Shown: piece by piece, positions 9,415 through 17,803 of the stretch
Position numbering within the stretch: the first letter of the stretch is position 1
Layout: every line of letters starts with the position of its first letter
Origin: an uncultured Sphingomonadaceae bacterium
Lineage (GTDB): Bacteria > Pseudomonadota > Alphaproteobacteria > Sphingomonadales > Sphingomonadaceae
Length of the DNA: 64,000 nt
Assembly: GCA_938050045.1 (NCBI GenBank)
Contig: CALLJS010000017.1
Span: 186,001 to 250,000, forward strand
Reading direction: 5' to 3'
Position numbers and translations under genes: made by a program
Notes under the pieces: generated by a model
Database searches by the model: none
Told to the model about the DNA's origin: nothing
Seen by the model: the letters and a program-made list of their open reading frames with translations, nothing else

Positions 9415-9711
9415 TTAAACTACCTTATCTATGGCGTTAGCATCATTGGGTTTCAAAGTTAAATCAGGACGCACCGTTGGGCCAAGCGCGCGAACGCGAT
9501 CCTTGATATGGCCTGGGCGCGGCGCACCAGAGGTTTCATCGCCATCGATAATATAGGCCGAATTAACGCGCTGTGCTTCTTGTTCGGCGGCTAAAATGGC
9601 TGCACCATCTTCGCCAACATCAATCGCATCCTCAATATTGATCGACCAATTTTTACCCGTCCACCATGTGACTAGGCCGCTTTTTAAGTCATTGCCCGTG
9701 AGCAATTTCAT
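9415..9711 (-). CDS. DUF2849 family protein
   Basis: A 98-residue DUF2849 protein, a small alphaproteobacterial family that accompanies siroheme and sulfite-reductase genes; its function is not established. The family pattern is VTWWTGKNWSINIEDA followed by the acidic, alanine-rich middle. Its ATG overlaps the cobA stop as ATGA and its stop lies one base before the cysI start, so it is tightly coupled to both. An electron-transfer or assembly role is only inference. Confidence 0.88.
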   Translation of the reverse strand: MKLLTGNDLKSGLVTWWTGKNWSINIEDAIDVGEDGAAILAAEQEAQRVNSAYIIDGDETSGAPRPGHIKDRVRALGPTVRPDLTLKPNDANAIDKVV

Positions 9712-10532
9712 GACATATTCTCCATTTTCTCTATTGCGAAATCATCGGCTTCACCGATAAGTTTGCTAATGCGCGATGCTCTAAAATCATGCTCTGCTAA
9801 TGATCTGCGCACTATTTCTCCGACAATGATGAGGGCTGGGCTTTTGATATTATGGCGCTGCATCATATCCCCTAAATCGGTGAGCAAGCTTTGATATGCG
9901 CGGCTATCGGGGCGCGTGCCTTTTTCTAAAACAGCTACGGGCGTATCGGGCGATAATCCATCGGTGATTAATTTTTCGGATATAGCATCGGCGGTGGCGA
10001 CGCCCATATAGATTATGAGCGTGCGGCCTTTGCCCGCAAGGCCCGCCCAATTTTGATCGGACAATCCCTTGCATTGTCCCGCAACAAATGAAACTGCGCT
10101 GGCATGATCGCGGTGGGTCAGCGGGATTAAATATTCAGCGGCACCGCCCACGGCTGCGCTAATGCCAGGGACTATTTCGACCTTAATATCAGCAGCACGA
10201 CACGCTTCAACTTCTTCGCCGCCGCGCCCAAAAATAAAAGGATCGCCACCTTTGAGACGAATGACGTCATGACCTTGCAGTGCATATTGCACTAACATTG
10301 TATTGATTTGATTTTGGGGAACGCTGTGGCGCGATCTTTTTTTAGCAACCGAAGTTTTAATCGCATCCTTGGGGATTAAATCCATAATAGCTTGATCGAC
10401 CAATCCATCATGAATGACCAGGGCTGCATTGCTAAGCAATTTGGCCGCTTTAACCGTGAGTAAATCGGGATCGCCAGGGCCTGCACCAACCAAATATACG
10501 GTGCCATAGGATTGTTTCGATGCTTCTTTCAT
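9708..10532 (-). CDS. cobA: Uroporphyrinogen-III C-methyltransferase (SUMT)
   Basis: Uses S-adenosylmethionine to make precorrin-2, the precursor of the siroheme needed by CysI. Motifs: VGAGPGDPDLLTVKAAK near the N-terminus, IRLKGGDPFIFGRGGEE, EIVPGISAA, and VYMGV-like IIYMGVATAD. It is the methyltransferase only: there is no N-terminal precorrin-2 dehydrogenase/ferrochelatase part as in CysG. The ATG at 10532 (MKEASKQ) is used; an in-frame ATG nine codons upstream would add an unusual lead. It is first in the sulfite operon. The preceding 140 bp are very AT-rich and presumably hold the operon promoter. Confidence 0.93.
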   Translation of the reverse strand: MKEASKQSYGTVYLVGAGPGDPDLLTVKAAKLLSNAALVIHDGLVDQAIMDLIPKDAIKTSVAKKRSRHSVPQNQINTMLVQYALQGHDVIRLKGGDPFIFGRGGEEVEACRAADIKVEIVPGISAAVGGAAEYLIPLTHRDHASAVSFVAGQCKGLSDQNWAGLAGKGRTLIIYMGVATADAISEKLITDGLSPDTPVAVLEKGTRPDSRAYQSLLTDLGDMMQRHNIKSPALIIVGEIVRRSLAEHDFRASRISKLIGEADDFAIEKMENMS

Positions 10533-10675
10533 TATCCTTATATGATATAGGACTATCATATTTGCAAAACAGGATAATTTTGCATTGCAATAGAAGGGCT
10601 TTACTGCATCATATTAATCTAATAACTATATGGAATAATTATAATATTTTATATAGCTAAACTAAATTATTTTAT

Positions 10676-12130
10676 TTAAGCCGCAGCACTTTGTTCATCT
10701 TCTTCGCTTTCAGACCCATAATTATCATCTTTCAGACCAATGCCTATCATCGCTTTAGGATGCTGATGTTCCTCTGATGCGACGGGATAAGCGCAATGAT
10801 CGGCGCTATAAAATGCGCCAGGGCGACCATTGCCCGATAATCCTTTACCACCCACAGGAGCAGAGCTTGAGACTTTATAGGTTTCGGCGTTCCAATTGAC
10901 TATGCCAGCGCGGCTATTGGCCCAAAATTGGTCATATTGTTTTGCATTTCCGCCCAATAAGGATGCGCTTAGACCAAATCGCGTATTATTGGCTTCAATA
11001 ATCGCTTCTTCGAAAGTTGAAACTCTGATGATTTGCAATAAAGGGCCGAATAATTCCAAATCGGGGCGTTCTTGCATATCGGTGACGTCGATCATACCAG
11101 GGGATACAAAGGGACGGTCTTTGATAGGGCGTTTCATGTGGCAGATTGGTTTGCCGCCGTGGCTCATTAATGCCAGAAAACTCTCGGTAAGGCAATCGGC
11201 TGCATCATTATCAATCACTGGTCCCATGAACGGCGGAGGGTCTCCATGCGGATCGTTAATGAGTAAGCGATCGGCCAATCTTTTAATTTCTGGGATGACA
11301 ATATCATAGAGTTCATCTTTGATTATGAGGCGGCGTGCAGATGTACATTTTTGCCCTGCTGATGCAAAAGCAGATTTAACAACCAAAACAGCGGCGCTGT
11401 AAACATCGGTCGTATCCCAAAAGATGATCGGATTATTACCGCCCATTTCTAAGCTCAGAATTTTGCCTGGGCGGTTCACAAATTGACGATTTACCTGAAC
11501 ACCATTATGTGCAGAGCCAGTGAAAAATAAACCATCAATTTCTGGATGGGCTGCAATTTTTGCACCAATATCGGGGCCGCCATGGACGATGCGGACAATT
11601 TCTTTTGGAATAGCAGCACTGTGCATACAATCGACAATAAATTGGCCGACAGCAGGTGTGAATTGACTGGGTTTGAATATGATAGCATTGCCTGCCAATA
11701 ATGCTGGAATGATATGCCCACAGGGAATGGCCGCAGGTTCATTAAAAGATGTTATGACAGCAAATAGGCCATGCGGTTTGTGGCGCAGAGCGGCTTTTGA
11801 ACCAGCGGCGCCATCCAATCTTCTTTGCGAGCTGCGTTCGGCATAGGCTTTGATCGAAATATCGACTTTACCGATGATTTCCTCAACCTCTAGGCGCGAT
11901 TCCCAAATTGGTTTGCCCGTTTCTCTGGAAATTAACTCAATCAGAGGCTCTGCGTCTCTTTTTAATCTGTTGGAGAATTTGCGCACTGCTTCGATGCGAT
12001 CAGAGAGTCCATATGACGCCCATTTGCTCCAAGCCTCTCTTGCAGTAGCGATTTCGCTATCAATATCGCCTTGATGACTGGACCATAACTCGGCACCAGT
12101 AGCAGGTTCATATGATTTTATTATACTCAA
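10676..12130 (-). CDS. astD: N-succinylglutamate 5-semialdehyde dehydrogenase-like aldehyde dehydrogenase
   Basis: An NAD-dependent aldehyde dehydrogenase most like AstD, the fourth step of arginine succinyltransferase catabolism. Supporting blocks are SLEMGGNNPIIFWD (with the general-base glutamate), SAGQKCTSARRLII (catalytic cysteine), NTRFGLSASLLGG, and RAGIVNWNAET followed by SAPVGGKGLSGNGRPGAFYSADHCAYPVAS, a near-diagnostic AstD tail. After that the protein has an unusual acidic extension ending SESEEDEQSAAA. No other ast gene is nearby, so the pathway assignment depends on genes elsewhere in the genome. Confidence 0.85.
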   Translation of the reverse strand: MSIIKSYEPATGAELWSSHQGDIDSEIATAREAWSKWASYGLSDRIEAVRKFSNRLKRDAEPLIELISRETGKPIWESRLEVEEIIGKVDISIKAYAERSSQRRLDGAAGSKAALRHKPHGLFAVITSFNEPAAIPCGHIIPALLAGNAIIFKPSQFTPAVGQFIVDCMHSAAIPKEIVRIVHGGPDIGAKIAAHPEIDGLFFTGSAHNGVQVNRQFVNRPGKILSLEMGGNNPIIFWDTTDVYSAAVLVVKSAFASAGQKCTSARRLIIKDELYDIVIPEIKRLADRLLINDPHGDPPPFMGPVIDNDAADCLTESFLALMSHGGKPICHMKRPIKDRPFVSPGMIDVTDMQERPDLELFGPLLQIIRVSTFEEAIIEANNTRFGLSASLLGGNAKQYDQFWANSRAGIVNWNAETYKVSSSAPVGGKGLSGNGRPGAFYSADHCAYPVASEEHQHPKAMIGIGLKDDNYGSESEEDEQSAAA

Positions 12131-12263
12131 AACAATGCCTAACTATAAAATATCTGAACGTTACTTTGTAAAAGCAGCTTTCAATTGTAATATACAGTAA
12201 CTGCACTAATCCTATATGCTTACTATTTTATTAATGAAGCTGGTTATTATATAGATAATAGAA

Positions 12264-13664
12264 TTATTTATTATGCGCTTTACCCATGCGGCGGATCGCG
12301 CGTATTTTTTCATTTAAAATGCGCCAATCATCATGTTCAGCGATGCGCGACCAAATATGCTCGACCTCCGCTATATGCATGGAACATGGAGCAGCATCGG
12401 CCCAATAATCAAGGCCGCTTTCACGAACTTCATACTCATTAAGTAATTCTAAGAAATGTCTATATTCTATACTGTCATAAGATGAAGTATCGAATTTATT
12501 TTGCGCGCGATGATAAAAGAAAAAATCATCAATTTTAATCTGCTCTTTAATCATAGCTTTTTCGGCAGCACTCACTAGAGCAGCGTCTTTATCTTGCGAT
12601 TCCAACCCTAGGCGGTTCAAAAATTTAATTATAAAAGCGGTTTTAAACCGCTCTGCAAAATTATCTAGCACCGCTATCAAAGGCTCAGAATCGCATATCA
12701 TGCGCAAAGCGATCGCGAGCTGTGCCAGATTCCAATGCATCGCCTCGGCTTGCCGGCCAAAGGCATAGAGGCGGTTTTCATCAAAATAGGCTGCGGTAAA
12801 CATCGGATCCCAATATGGGGTAAATCGCCATGGCCCATAATCAAAACTCTCACCCGTAATATTCATATTATCGGTGTTGAGAACACCATGCACAAATCCT
12901 GCGACCATATAGCTAGCGGCTTGTTCGGCAATCGCAGAGCTGACCAAATCAAATAATTGTGCGGCTGGATTATCATTGGGGGTTTGATGATAGAGTTCGG
13001 TGAGGCAATAGCGCACCAGATTTTCCATCAATAATTTATTATCTTCGGCGGCAATACGCTGAAATGTTCCAAATCTGATGTGACTATGGTTCAGACGCAC
13101 CATAACCGCGCTGCGGGTTGGCGACGGTTCATCGTTACGCTCTAGCAGCTCACCCGTTTCGATAAGAGATAATGTTTTGGAGGTATTGACGCCAAGGGCT
13201 TCGAGCATTTCTGTGGCCAAAATTTCACGAACTCCGCCCTTCAGGGTCAGCCGTCCATCGCCTTGGCGGCTATAGGGCGTCGTGCCGCTCCCTTTTGTAC
13301 CCAAATCCATTAATCGATCTAAATGATCGCGCATTTGAGCGAATAAAAAGCCGCGTCCATCGCCTATATCGGGATTATAATAGCGAAATTGATGGCCATG
13401 ATAGCGCATAGCAAGTGGCTGGGGTAAATTATCGGGCAAGGGCTTAAATCGGCCAAAATGCTCTATCCATTGTTCATCTGATAGAGTATCAAGGCCAATG
13501 CTTTGCGCCCAACCATCGTTGCGAAAGCGCAACAATGTCTCGGGGAATAGCGCAGCGTCAACGCGGTCAGCTATTTTATCGCCAAGGGTGGTGATTTTTG
13601 GTTCTGCCCTGTAAGGGGATGGAGAGCAAGAAGATGCAGAGGATTTAATGTTCATGAACATCAT
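12264..13664 (-). CDS. selO: Protein adenylyltransferase SelO family (YdiU/UPF0061)
   Basis: A pseudokinase-fold enzyme that AMPylates proteins on hydroxyl side chains using ATP in a flipped orientation. The nucleotide-binding segment KGSGTTPYSRQGDGRLTLKGG, followed by VREILATEMLEALGV, and the metal-binding VLNTDNMNITGESFDYGPW are typical. At 466 residues it is slightly shorter than many SelO proteins but looks complete at both ends. The true start may be the second or third ATG (MNIKSS). It is divergent from the alpha/beta hydrolase gene, whose start is 20 bp away, so the two promoters overlap or sit inside the coding ends. Confidence 0.93.
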   Translation of the reverse strand: MMFMNIKSSASSCSPSPYRAEPKITTLGDKIADRVDAALFPETLLRFRNDGWAQSIGLDTLSDEQWIEHFGRFKPLPDNLPQPLAMRYHGHQFRYYNPDIGDGRGFLFAQMRDHLDRLMDLGTKGSGTTPYSRQGDGRLTLKGGVREILATEMLEALGVNTSKTLSLIETGELLERNDEPSPTRSAVMVRLNHSHIRFGTFQRIAAEDNKLLMENLVRYCLTELYHQTPNDNPAAQLFDLVSSAIAEQAASYMVAGFVHGVLNTDNMNITGESFDYGPWRFTPYWDPMFTAAYFDENRLYAFGRQAEAMHWNLAQLAIALRMICDSEPLIAVLDNFAERFKTAFIIKFLNRLGLESQDKDAALVSAAEKAMIKEQIKIDDFFFYHRAQNKFDTSSYDSIEYRHFLELLNEYEVRESGLDYWADAAPCSMHIAEVEHIWSRIAEHDDWRILNEKIRAIRRMGKAHNK

Positions 13665-13683
13665 TTGGAGCGAGAATAGATAA

Positions 13684-14577
13684 ATGGCAAGTGTAGCTGA
13701 TTATAAAGATGGCTATTGGTGGTCAAATGATGGGTTGCGTCTGCATTATAGAGATTATGCGCATGGTGCTAATCAGAGCGATGACAGGCCGCCAATCATT
13801 TGTTTGCCTGGGCTTACCCGTAATGCCCGAGACTTTGCTCCTGTGGCTGATATATTTGCCGATGAATGGCGCGTCATCGCTATGGATTTTAGGGGACGCG
13901 GAGAGAGTGCTTATGCCAAAGATCCGATGAGCTATGCTCCGATTAGCTATGTCCAAGACTTAGAGGCCTTGCTAGCGGAATTAAATTTAGAGCAATATAT
14001 CGCACTTGGTACATCGCTGGGCGGTATAGTTACAATGCTCGCTTCGGCGACAATTCAACGCAAGATGATAGGGGCAATCATCAATGATATTGGCCCCGAC
14101 ATTGACTCGCGCGGTTTAGAGCGCATCAAAAATTATGTCGGTCAAGGGCGCAGCTATGAAACATGGGCTCATGCGGCGCGCGGTCTGTCAGAAGGTGGAG
14201 ATATTATGTTCCCAGACTATGGGCTCAATGATTGGATAGGTTTTGCAAAAAAATGCTGCAAATTATCATCCAGTGGCCGTATAATTCTTGACTATGATAA
14301 TCGAATTTCCGAACCGTTTAAGGTGCAAGGTGGTGAAGCGGGTGTAGATTTATGGCCTGCTTTTAAGGGTTTATTGGATGTTCCTACATTATTATTGCGC
14401 GGTGAATTATCCGATATATTAAGCACCCAAACGGCAGAAAAAATGGTAAAGCAATTGCGTAAAGCGACATTATCAACGATTAAAAATGTTGGGCATTGCC
14501 CTGCGCTTGATGAAAAAGATTCTGTTGCGGCCATAGATCAATTTTTGTCGGGTTTAACCAGTAACCCTATCAATTAA
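13684..14577 (+). CDS. Alpha/beta-fold hydrolase
   Basis: A 297-residue serine hydrolase of the alpha/beta fold. The nucleophile elbow is GTSLGG near residue 114, the acid is probably in LRGELSDIL near residue 243, and the catalytic histidine is in NVGHCPALDE near residue 266. The oxyanion-side HG-like motif is LPGLTRNARDF. No signal peptide, so it acts in the cytoplasm. The substrate is unknown. The glycosyltransferase gene starts 19 bp after its stop on the same strand, and the two may form an operon. Confidence 0.88.
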   Translation: MASVADYKDGYWWSNDGLRLHYRDYAHGANQSDDRPPIICLPGLTRNARDFAPVADIFADEWRVIAMDFRGRGESAYAKDPMSYAPISYVQDLEALLAELNLEQYIALGTSLGGIVTMLASATIQRKMIGAIINDIGPDIDSRGLERIKNYVGQGRSYETWAHAARGLSEGGDIMFPDYGLNDWIGFAKKCCKLSSSGRIILDYDNRISEPFKVQGGEAGVDLWPAFKGLLDVPTLLLRGELSDILSTQTAEKMVKQLRKATLSTIKNVGHCPALDEKDSVAAIDQFLSGLTSNPIN

Positions 14578-14596
14578 TCCTACCCTGGGGGCTATC

Positions 14597-15748
14597 ATGA
14601 AGCCAGCAAAAATATTACACCTTCATAGCAGTTTTGATCTGGGCGGCAAAGAAGCCCGCGCTGTGCAATTGATGAACAAATTTGGCAAAGCAGCGCAACA
14701 TACGATTATTTCTGCTGACCCTAATGCCATGGCCGCCGCTAAAGCCATTGATGATGCAATAGCCGTTGATTTTCCCGACGAAAATTATGGCGAATGTCCG
14801 CCGCTCCATGGCAAACCTTCGCTGCGCCGCTATCGCGAGATTAGCGATTATATGAAGCAATTTGATCTGATATTATCCTATAATTGGGGGGCGATGGATG
14901 GTGTGATGGCGCATAGTATTTACGGCAAGAAAAAGGGGCTAGCGCCGCTTATTCACCATGAAGATGGGTTTAATCATGATGAGATTGAAAGATTAAATTG
15001 GAAACGAAATCTTTTTCGTACAATCGCATTGCAGCGCGTTTATAGCGTGATTGTTCCATCGAAAATTTTGGAAAATATCGCTATCACCATATGGAAACAA
15101 CCCAGCGGACGGGTTATGCGTATTGCCAATGGGATTGCGCTCAAAAGCTATGCAAAAAAAGCGCAATTTGGCTCTTTCCCAGGTTTGAAAAAACGCGATG
15201 GCGAGGTCATTGTGGGAACGGTAGCGGGGTTGCGCCCTGTGAAGAATCTTACCAAAATTGTGCGCGCAGTGGCTGCTGCTGGCGCGCATGTTAAACTGGC
15301 TATTGCAGGCGAAGGCCCAGAAAAAGATGCTATTTTGATGGAGGCTAAGCGTCTTGATATAGAAGAGAGGGTTATCATGCCTGGCTTCTTGCGTGATCCA
15401 TCGCGATTTATCGGTTTATTTGATATTTTTGCCTTATCATCGCTGAGCGAGCAATGCCCAATCGCATTGGCCGAAGCAATGGCTGCGGGCGTTCCGGCCC
15501 TATCCACCGATGTTGGTGATGTGCGTAATATGGTGAGCGAGGCAAATCTTGATTATATTATAGATCGTAAGGATGATATGGCCTATAATGCAGCATTGCA
15601 GGCTCTCGTCAATGATCCCGATTTACGGCAAAAAATTGGCTCTGATAACCAAGCTAAGGCGCACATAGAATTTGACGAAACGATCATGATTGCTAAATAT
15701 ATGAAAATTTACGGTGCAGCTATGGGACGTCCTAATTTTATGGTATAA
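14597..15748 (+). CDS. Family 4-type glycosyltransferase
   Basis: A GT-B fold glycosyltransferase that transfers a sugar from an activated donor. The N-terminal domain begins KILHLHSSFDLGGKEARAVQLM, typical of GT4 proteins. The C-terminal donor-binding domain has GTVAGLRPVKN near residue 210, VIMPGFLRDPSRFIG, and SLSEQCPIALAEAMAAGVPA, with the E-x7-E-like pattern near residue 290. Length of 383 residues is normal. No polysaccharide cluster is adjacent, so acceptor and product are unknown. Confidence 0.9.
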   Translation: MKPAKILHLHSSFDLGGKEARAVQLMNKFGKAAQHTIISADPNAMAAAKAIDDAIAVDFPDENYGECPPLHGKPSLRRYREISDYMKQFDLILSYNWGAMDGVMAHSIYGKKKGLAPLIHHEDGFNHDEIERLNWKRNLFRTIALQRVYSVIVPSKILENIAITIWKQPSGRVMRIANGIALKSYAKKAQFGSFPGLKKRDGEVIVGTVAGLRPVKNLTKIVRAVAAAGAHVKLAIAGEGPEKDAILMEAKRLDIEERVIMPGFLRDPSRFIGLFDIFALSSLSEQCPIALAEAMAAGVPALSTDVGDVRNMVSEANLDYIIDRKDDMAYNAALQALVNDPDLRQKIGSDNQAKAHIEFDETIMIAKYMKIYGAAMGRPNFMV

Positions 15749-15829
15749 TAGTATCATTAGTGATAATTTGTAATTCTTGAAACCATCTTAATTAAAGCAT
15801 TGCTTTCCTCTTAAGGACAGGCAATAAGC

Positions 15830-17257
15830 TTGGCGAATCTATGGGGGAAGCATGTGTTTAAAGGTCTAAAACCTATCCTATATGCGGGCAAAGAAGTATG
15901 GCCATTAATTGAGGGCGGTAAAGGCGTTTCTGCCACCAATCATGCCAGCGCAGGTGCTTGGGCAGCAGCAGGCGGTATTGGCACAGTTTCAGCCGTTAAT
16001 GCGGATAGCTATGATGATAATGGCGATGTCGTTCCGCAAATCTATCATGGTAAAACGCGCGGTGAGAGGCACCGTGAGCTGATTCATTATGCTGTTGATG
16101 GGGCCGTAACGCAAGTCAAAAAAGCTTTTGAATTATCAGACGGTAAAGGCGCTATTAATATCAATATTTTGTGGGAAATGGGCGGCGCAGAAGAAATTTT
16201 GCGGGGCGTATTGGAGCGCACTAAAGGCATGATTGCGGGCGTAACATGCGGGGCTGGGATGCCATATAAATTATCCGAAATAGCCAAACAATATGATGTA
16301 TATTATTTGCCGATTATTAGCAGCGCGCGCGCATTTCGCGCGCTTTGGAAAAGATCATATAAAAAAATTCCCGACTATTTGGCCGCTGTAGTTTACGAAG
16401 ATCCATGGCTTGCAGGCGGTCATAATGGTCTATCCAATGCCGAAGATCCCAAAGCTCCGCAAGACCCAAAACCGCGCGTTCAAGATTTGCGCGATGTTAT
16501 GCGCAAAGAAGGTATATCTGATGATGTACCGATTATCATGGCAGGCGGGGTTTGGTATTTGCGCGATTGGTCGGACTGGATTGACAATGAAGATTTGGGC
16601 AAGATTGCCTTTCAATACGGAACGCGCCCATTATTGACCAAAGAAAGCCCTATACCCGACCGCTGGAAAGACAAATTAGCCAGCATTACCAAGGGCGATG
16701 TTTTATTGCATAAATTCTCGCCAACAGGATTTTATTCCAGCGCGGTTAAAACTGAATTTTTGATGGATTTGGATGCCAGAACGAAACGCCAAATACCCTA
16801 TGGTAAAGAGCAGTGCGATACCTATGCTATGCTATTGGATGTCGGCGTAAAAGGTAAGAATATTTGGGTGAGCGGTGAAGATTTGGGACGGGCGCGTCAA
16901 TGGGTAGCCGCTGGTTTTACTAAAGCATTAAAAACGCCAGATAATAGTTTAGTATTTGTAACAGAAGAAGATGCTGGGACCATTCGTAAAGATCAAAAAG
17001 ATTGCATGGGTTGTTTGTCGCATTGCGGTTTTTCATCATGGAAAGATCATGATAATTTCACGACGGGACGCCTTGCTGATCCGCGCAGTTTTTGTATTCA
17101 AAAATCGTTACAAGATATTGCGCATGGCGGCGATCCTGAACAAAATTTGATGTTTGCAGGGCATGCAGCCTATAATTTTAGCACCGACCCATTTTATTCA
17201 AACGGATTTGTGCCAACGGTGAAGCAATTAGTGGACCGTATTTTAACGGGCGATTAA
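15830..17257 (+). CDS. Nitronate monooxygenase-like flavoprotein (NMO/2-nitropropane dioxygenase family)
   Basis: An FMN-binding TIM-barrel protein of the nitronate monooxygenase family, about 475 residues, longer than classic class I enzymes. Visible family features are the N-terminal SATNHASAGAWAAAGGIGTVS, AGVTCGAGMPYKLSE, and PIIMAGGVW followed by the IAFQYGTRPL phosphate-binding region. A cysteine-rich segment DCMGCLSHCGFSSW near residue 390 is unusual and could bind a metal or cluster. The start is a TTG with AAGGACAG eight to ten bases upstream; there is no closer ATG. The natural substrate is unknown; it may not be a nitronate. Confidence 0.8.
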   Translation: MANLWGKHVFKGLKPILYAGKEVWPLIEGGKGVSATNHASAGAWAAAGGIGTVSAVNADSYDDNGDVVPQIYHGKTRGERHRELIHYAVDGAVTQVKKAFELSDGKGAININILWEMGGAEEILRGVLERTKGMIAGVTCGAGMPYKLSEIAKQYDVYYLPIISSARAFRALWKRSYKKIPDYLAAVVYEDPWLAGGHNGLSNAEDPKAPQDPKPRVQDLRDVMRKEGISDDVPIIMAGGVWYLRDWSDWIDNEDLGKIAFQYGTRPLLTKESPIPDRWKDKLASITKGDVLLHKFSPTGFYSSAVKTEFLMDLDARTKRQIPYGKEQCDTYAMLLDVGVKGKNIWVSGEDLGRARQWVAAGFTKALKTPDNSLVFVTEEDAGTIRKDQKDCMGCLSHCGFSSWKDHDNFTTGRLADPRSFCIQKSLQDIAHGGDPEQNLMFAGHAAYNFSTDPFYSNGFVPTVKQLVDRILTGD

Positions 17258-17326
17258 ATATCTTCTTATAGCATCATATTAGATGATCTGCGCCGCGAAG
17301 ATGTTCGGGCTTTAATTAGCTCTCAT

Positions 17327-17722
17327 ATGTCTAATATGCACAGCACAACCCCTACAGAATTTGCATTTGCTATGGATGTTGATGCCCTAAAAGCTGATGA
17401 TATTGATGTATGGACATTGTGGGATAGAGATATTCTGATGGGATGCGGTGCATTGCATCAATTGAATAAATCTCATGGTGAGATTAAATCTATGCGCAGC
17501 CATTTAGATTTTTTGCGGCGCGGCGTTGCGGCTGCATTATTGGATCATATTATATCCGAAGCGCGCGCAAGAGATTATAATATATTATCCTTAGAAACAG
17601 GCACTGCGGCAGAATTTGAACCTGCTGTTCAGCTCTATAAAAAATATGGCTTCCAAAAAGGAGGGGCCTTCGCCGATTATGGTGAAAGCCCCTACAATCA
17701 ATTTTATCATTTAACGCTCTAA
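17327..17722 (+). CDS. GNAT family N-acetyltransferase, N-terminus lacking a normal start codon
   Basis: An acetyl-CoA-dependent N-acetyltransferase. The acetyl-CoA loop is RRGVAAALLDH near residue 64, preceded by GEIKSMRSHLDF and followed by LSLETGTAAEFEPAVQLYKKYGF, as in small GNATs. From the ATG at 17327 the protein has 131 residues. However, the open frame continues upstream to the stop of the preceding gene (17255-17257), and the 23 codons there read like the family's usual N-terminus (IILDDLRREDVRALISSH). None of those codons is ATG, GTG or TTG, so the true start may be an ATA, ATC or CTG codon around 17273-17288, or the gene has lost its start. It runs in the same direction as the monooxygenase gene. 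Confidence 0.8.
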   Translation: MSNMHSTTPTEFAFAMDVDALKADDIDVWTLWDRDILMGCGALHQLNKSHGEIKSMRSHLDFLRRGVAAALLDHIISEARARDYNILSLETGTAAEFEPAVQLYKKYGFQKGGAFADYGESPYNQFYHLTL

Positions 17723-17731
17723 GGCCGTATC

Positions 17732-17803
17732 TAGCTATCAAGATTCCCTATGGCTTAGCTATCAAGATCCCCTAAGCTTTAGCTATCAAGATCCCACGCG
17801 CGC
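17732..17803. repeat. Three tandem 24-bp copies of the amt stop-codon region
   Basis: Three copies begin at 17732, 17756 and 17780 with exactly 24-bp spacing; each starts TAGCTATCAAGAT and ends differently. The rightmost copy is the end of amt itself (codons for DLDS and the stop). Read on the minus strand, the two outer copies repeat GDLDS-stop and GNLDS-stop in the same frame, giving backup stops TAA and TAG. It looks like replication slippage at a gene end. Confidence 0.9.

Noticed and set aside
10533-10675. Riboswitch before the cobA operon
   Set aside because: The stretch is very AT-rich and I see no conserved SAM or cobalamin riboswitch core.
17732-17803. CRISPR array
   Set aside because: The repeats are directly tandem with no variable spacers and are copies of a gene end; the same holds for 20961-21036.
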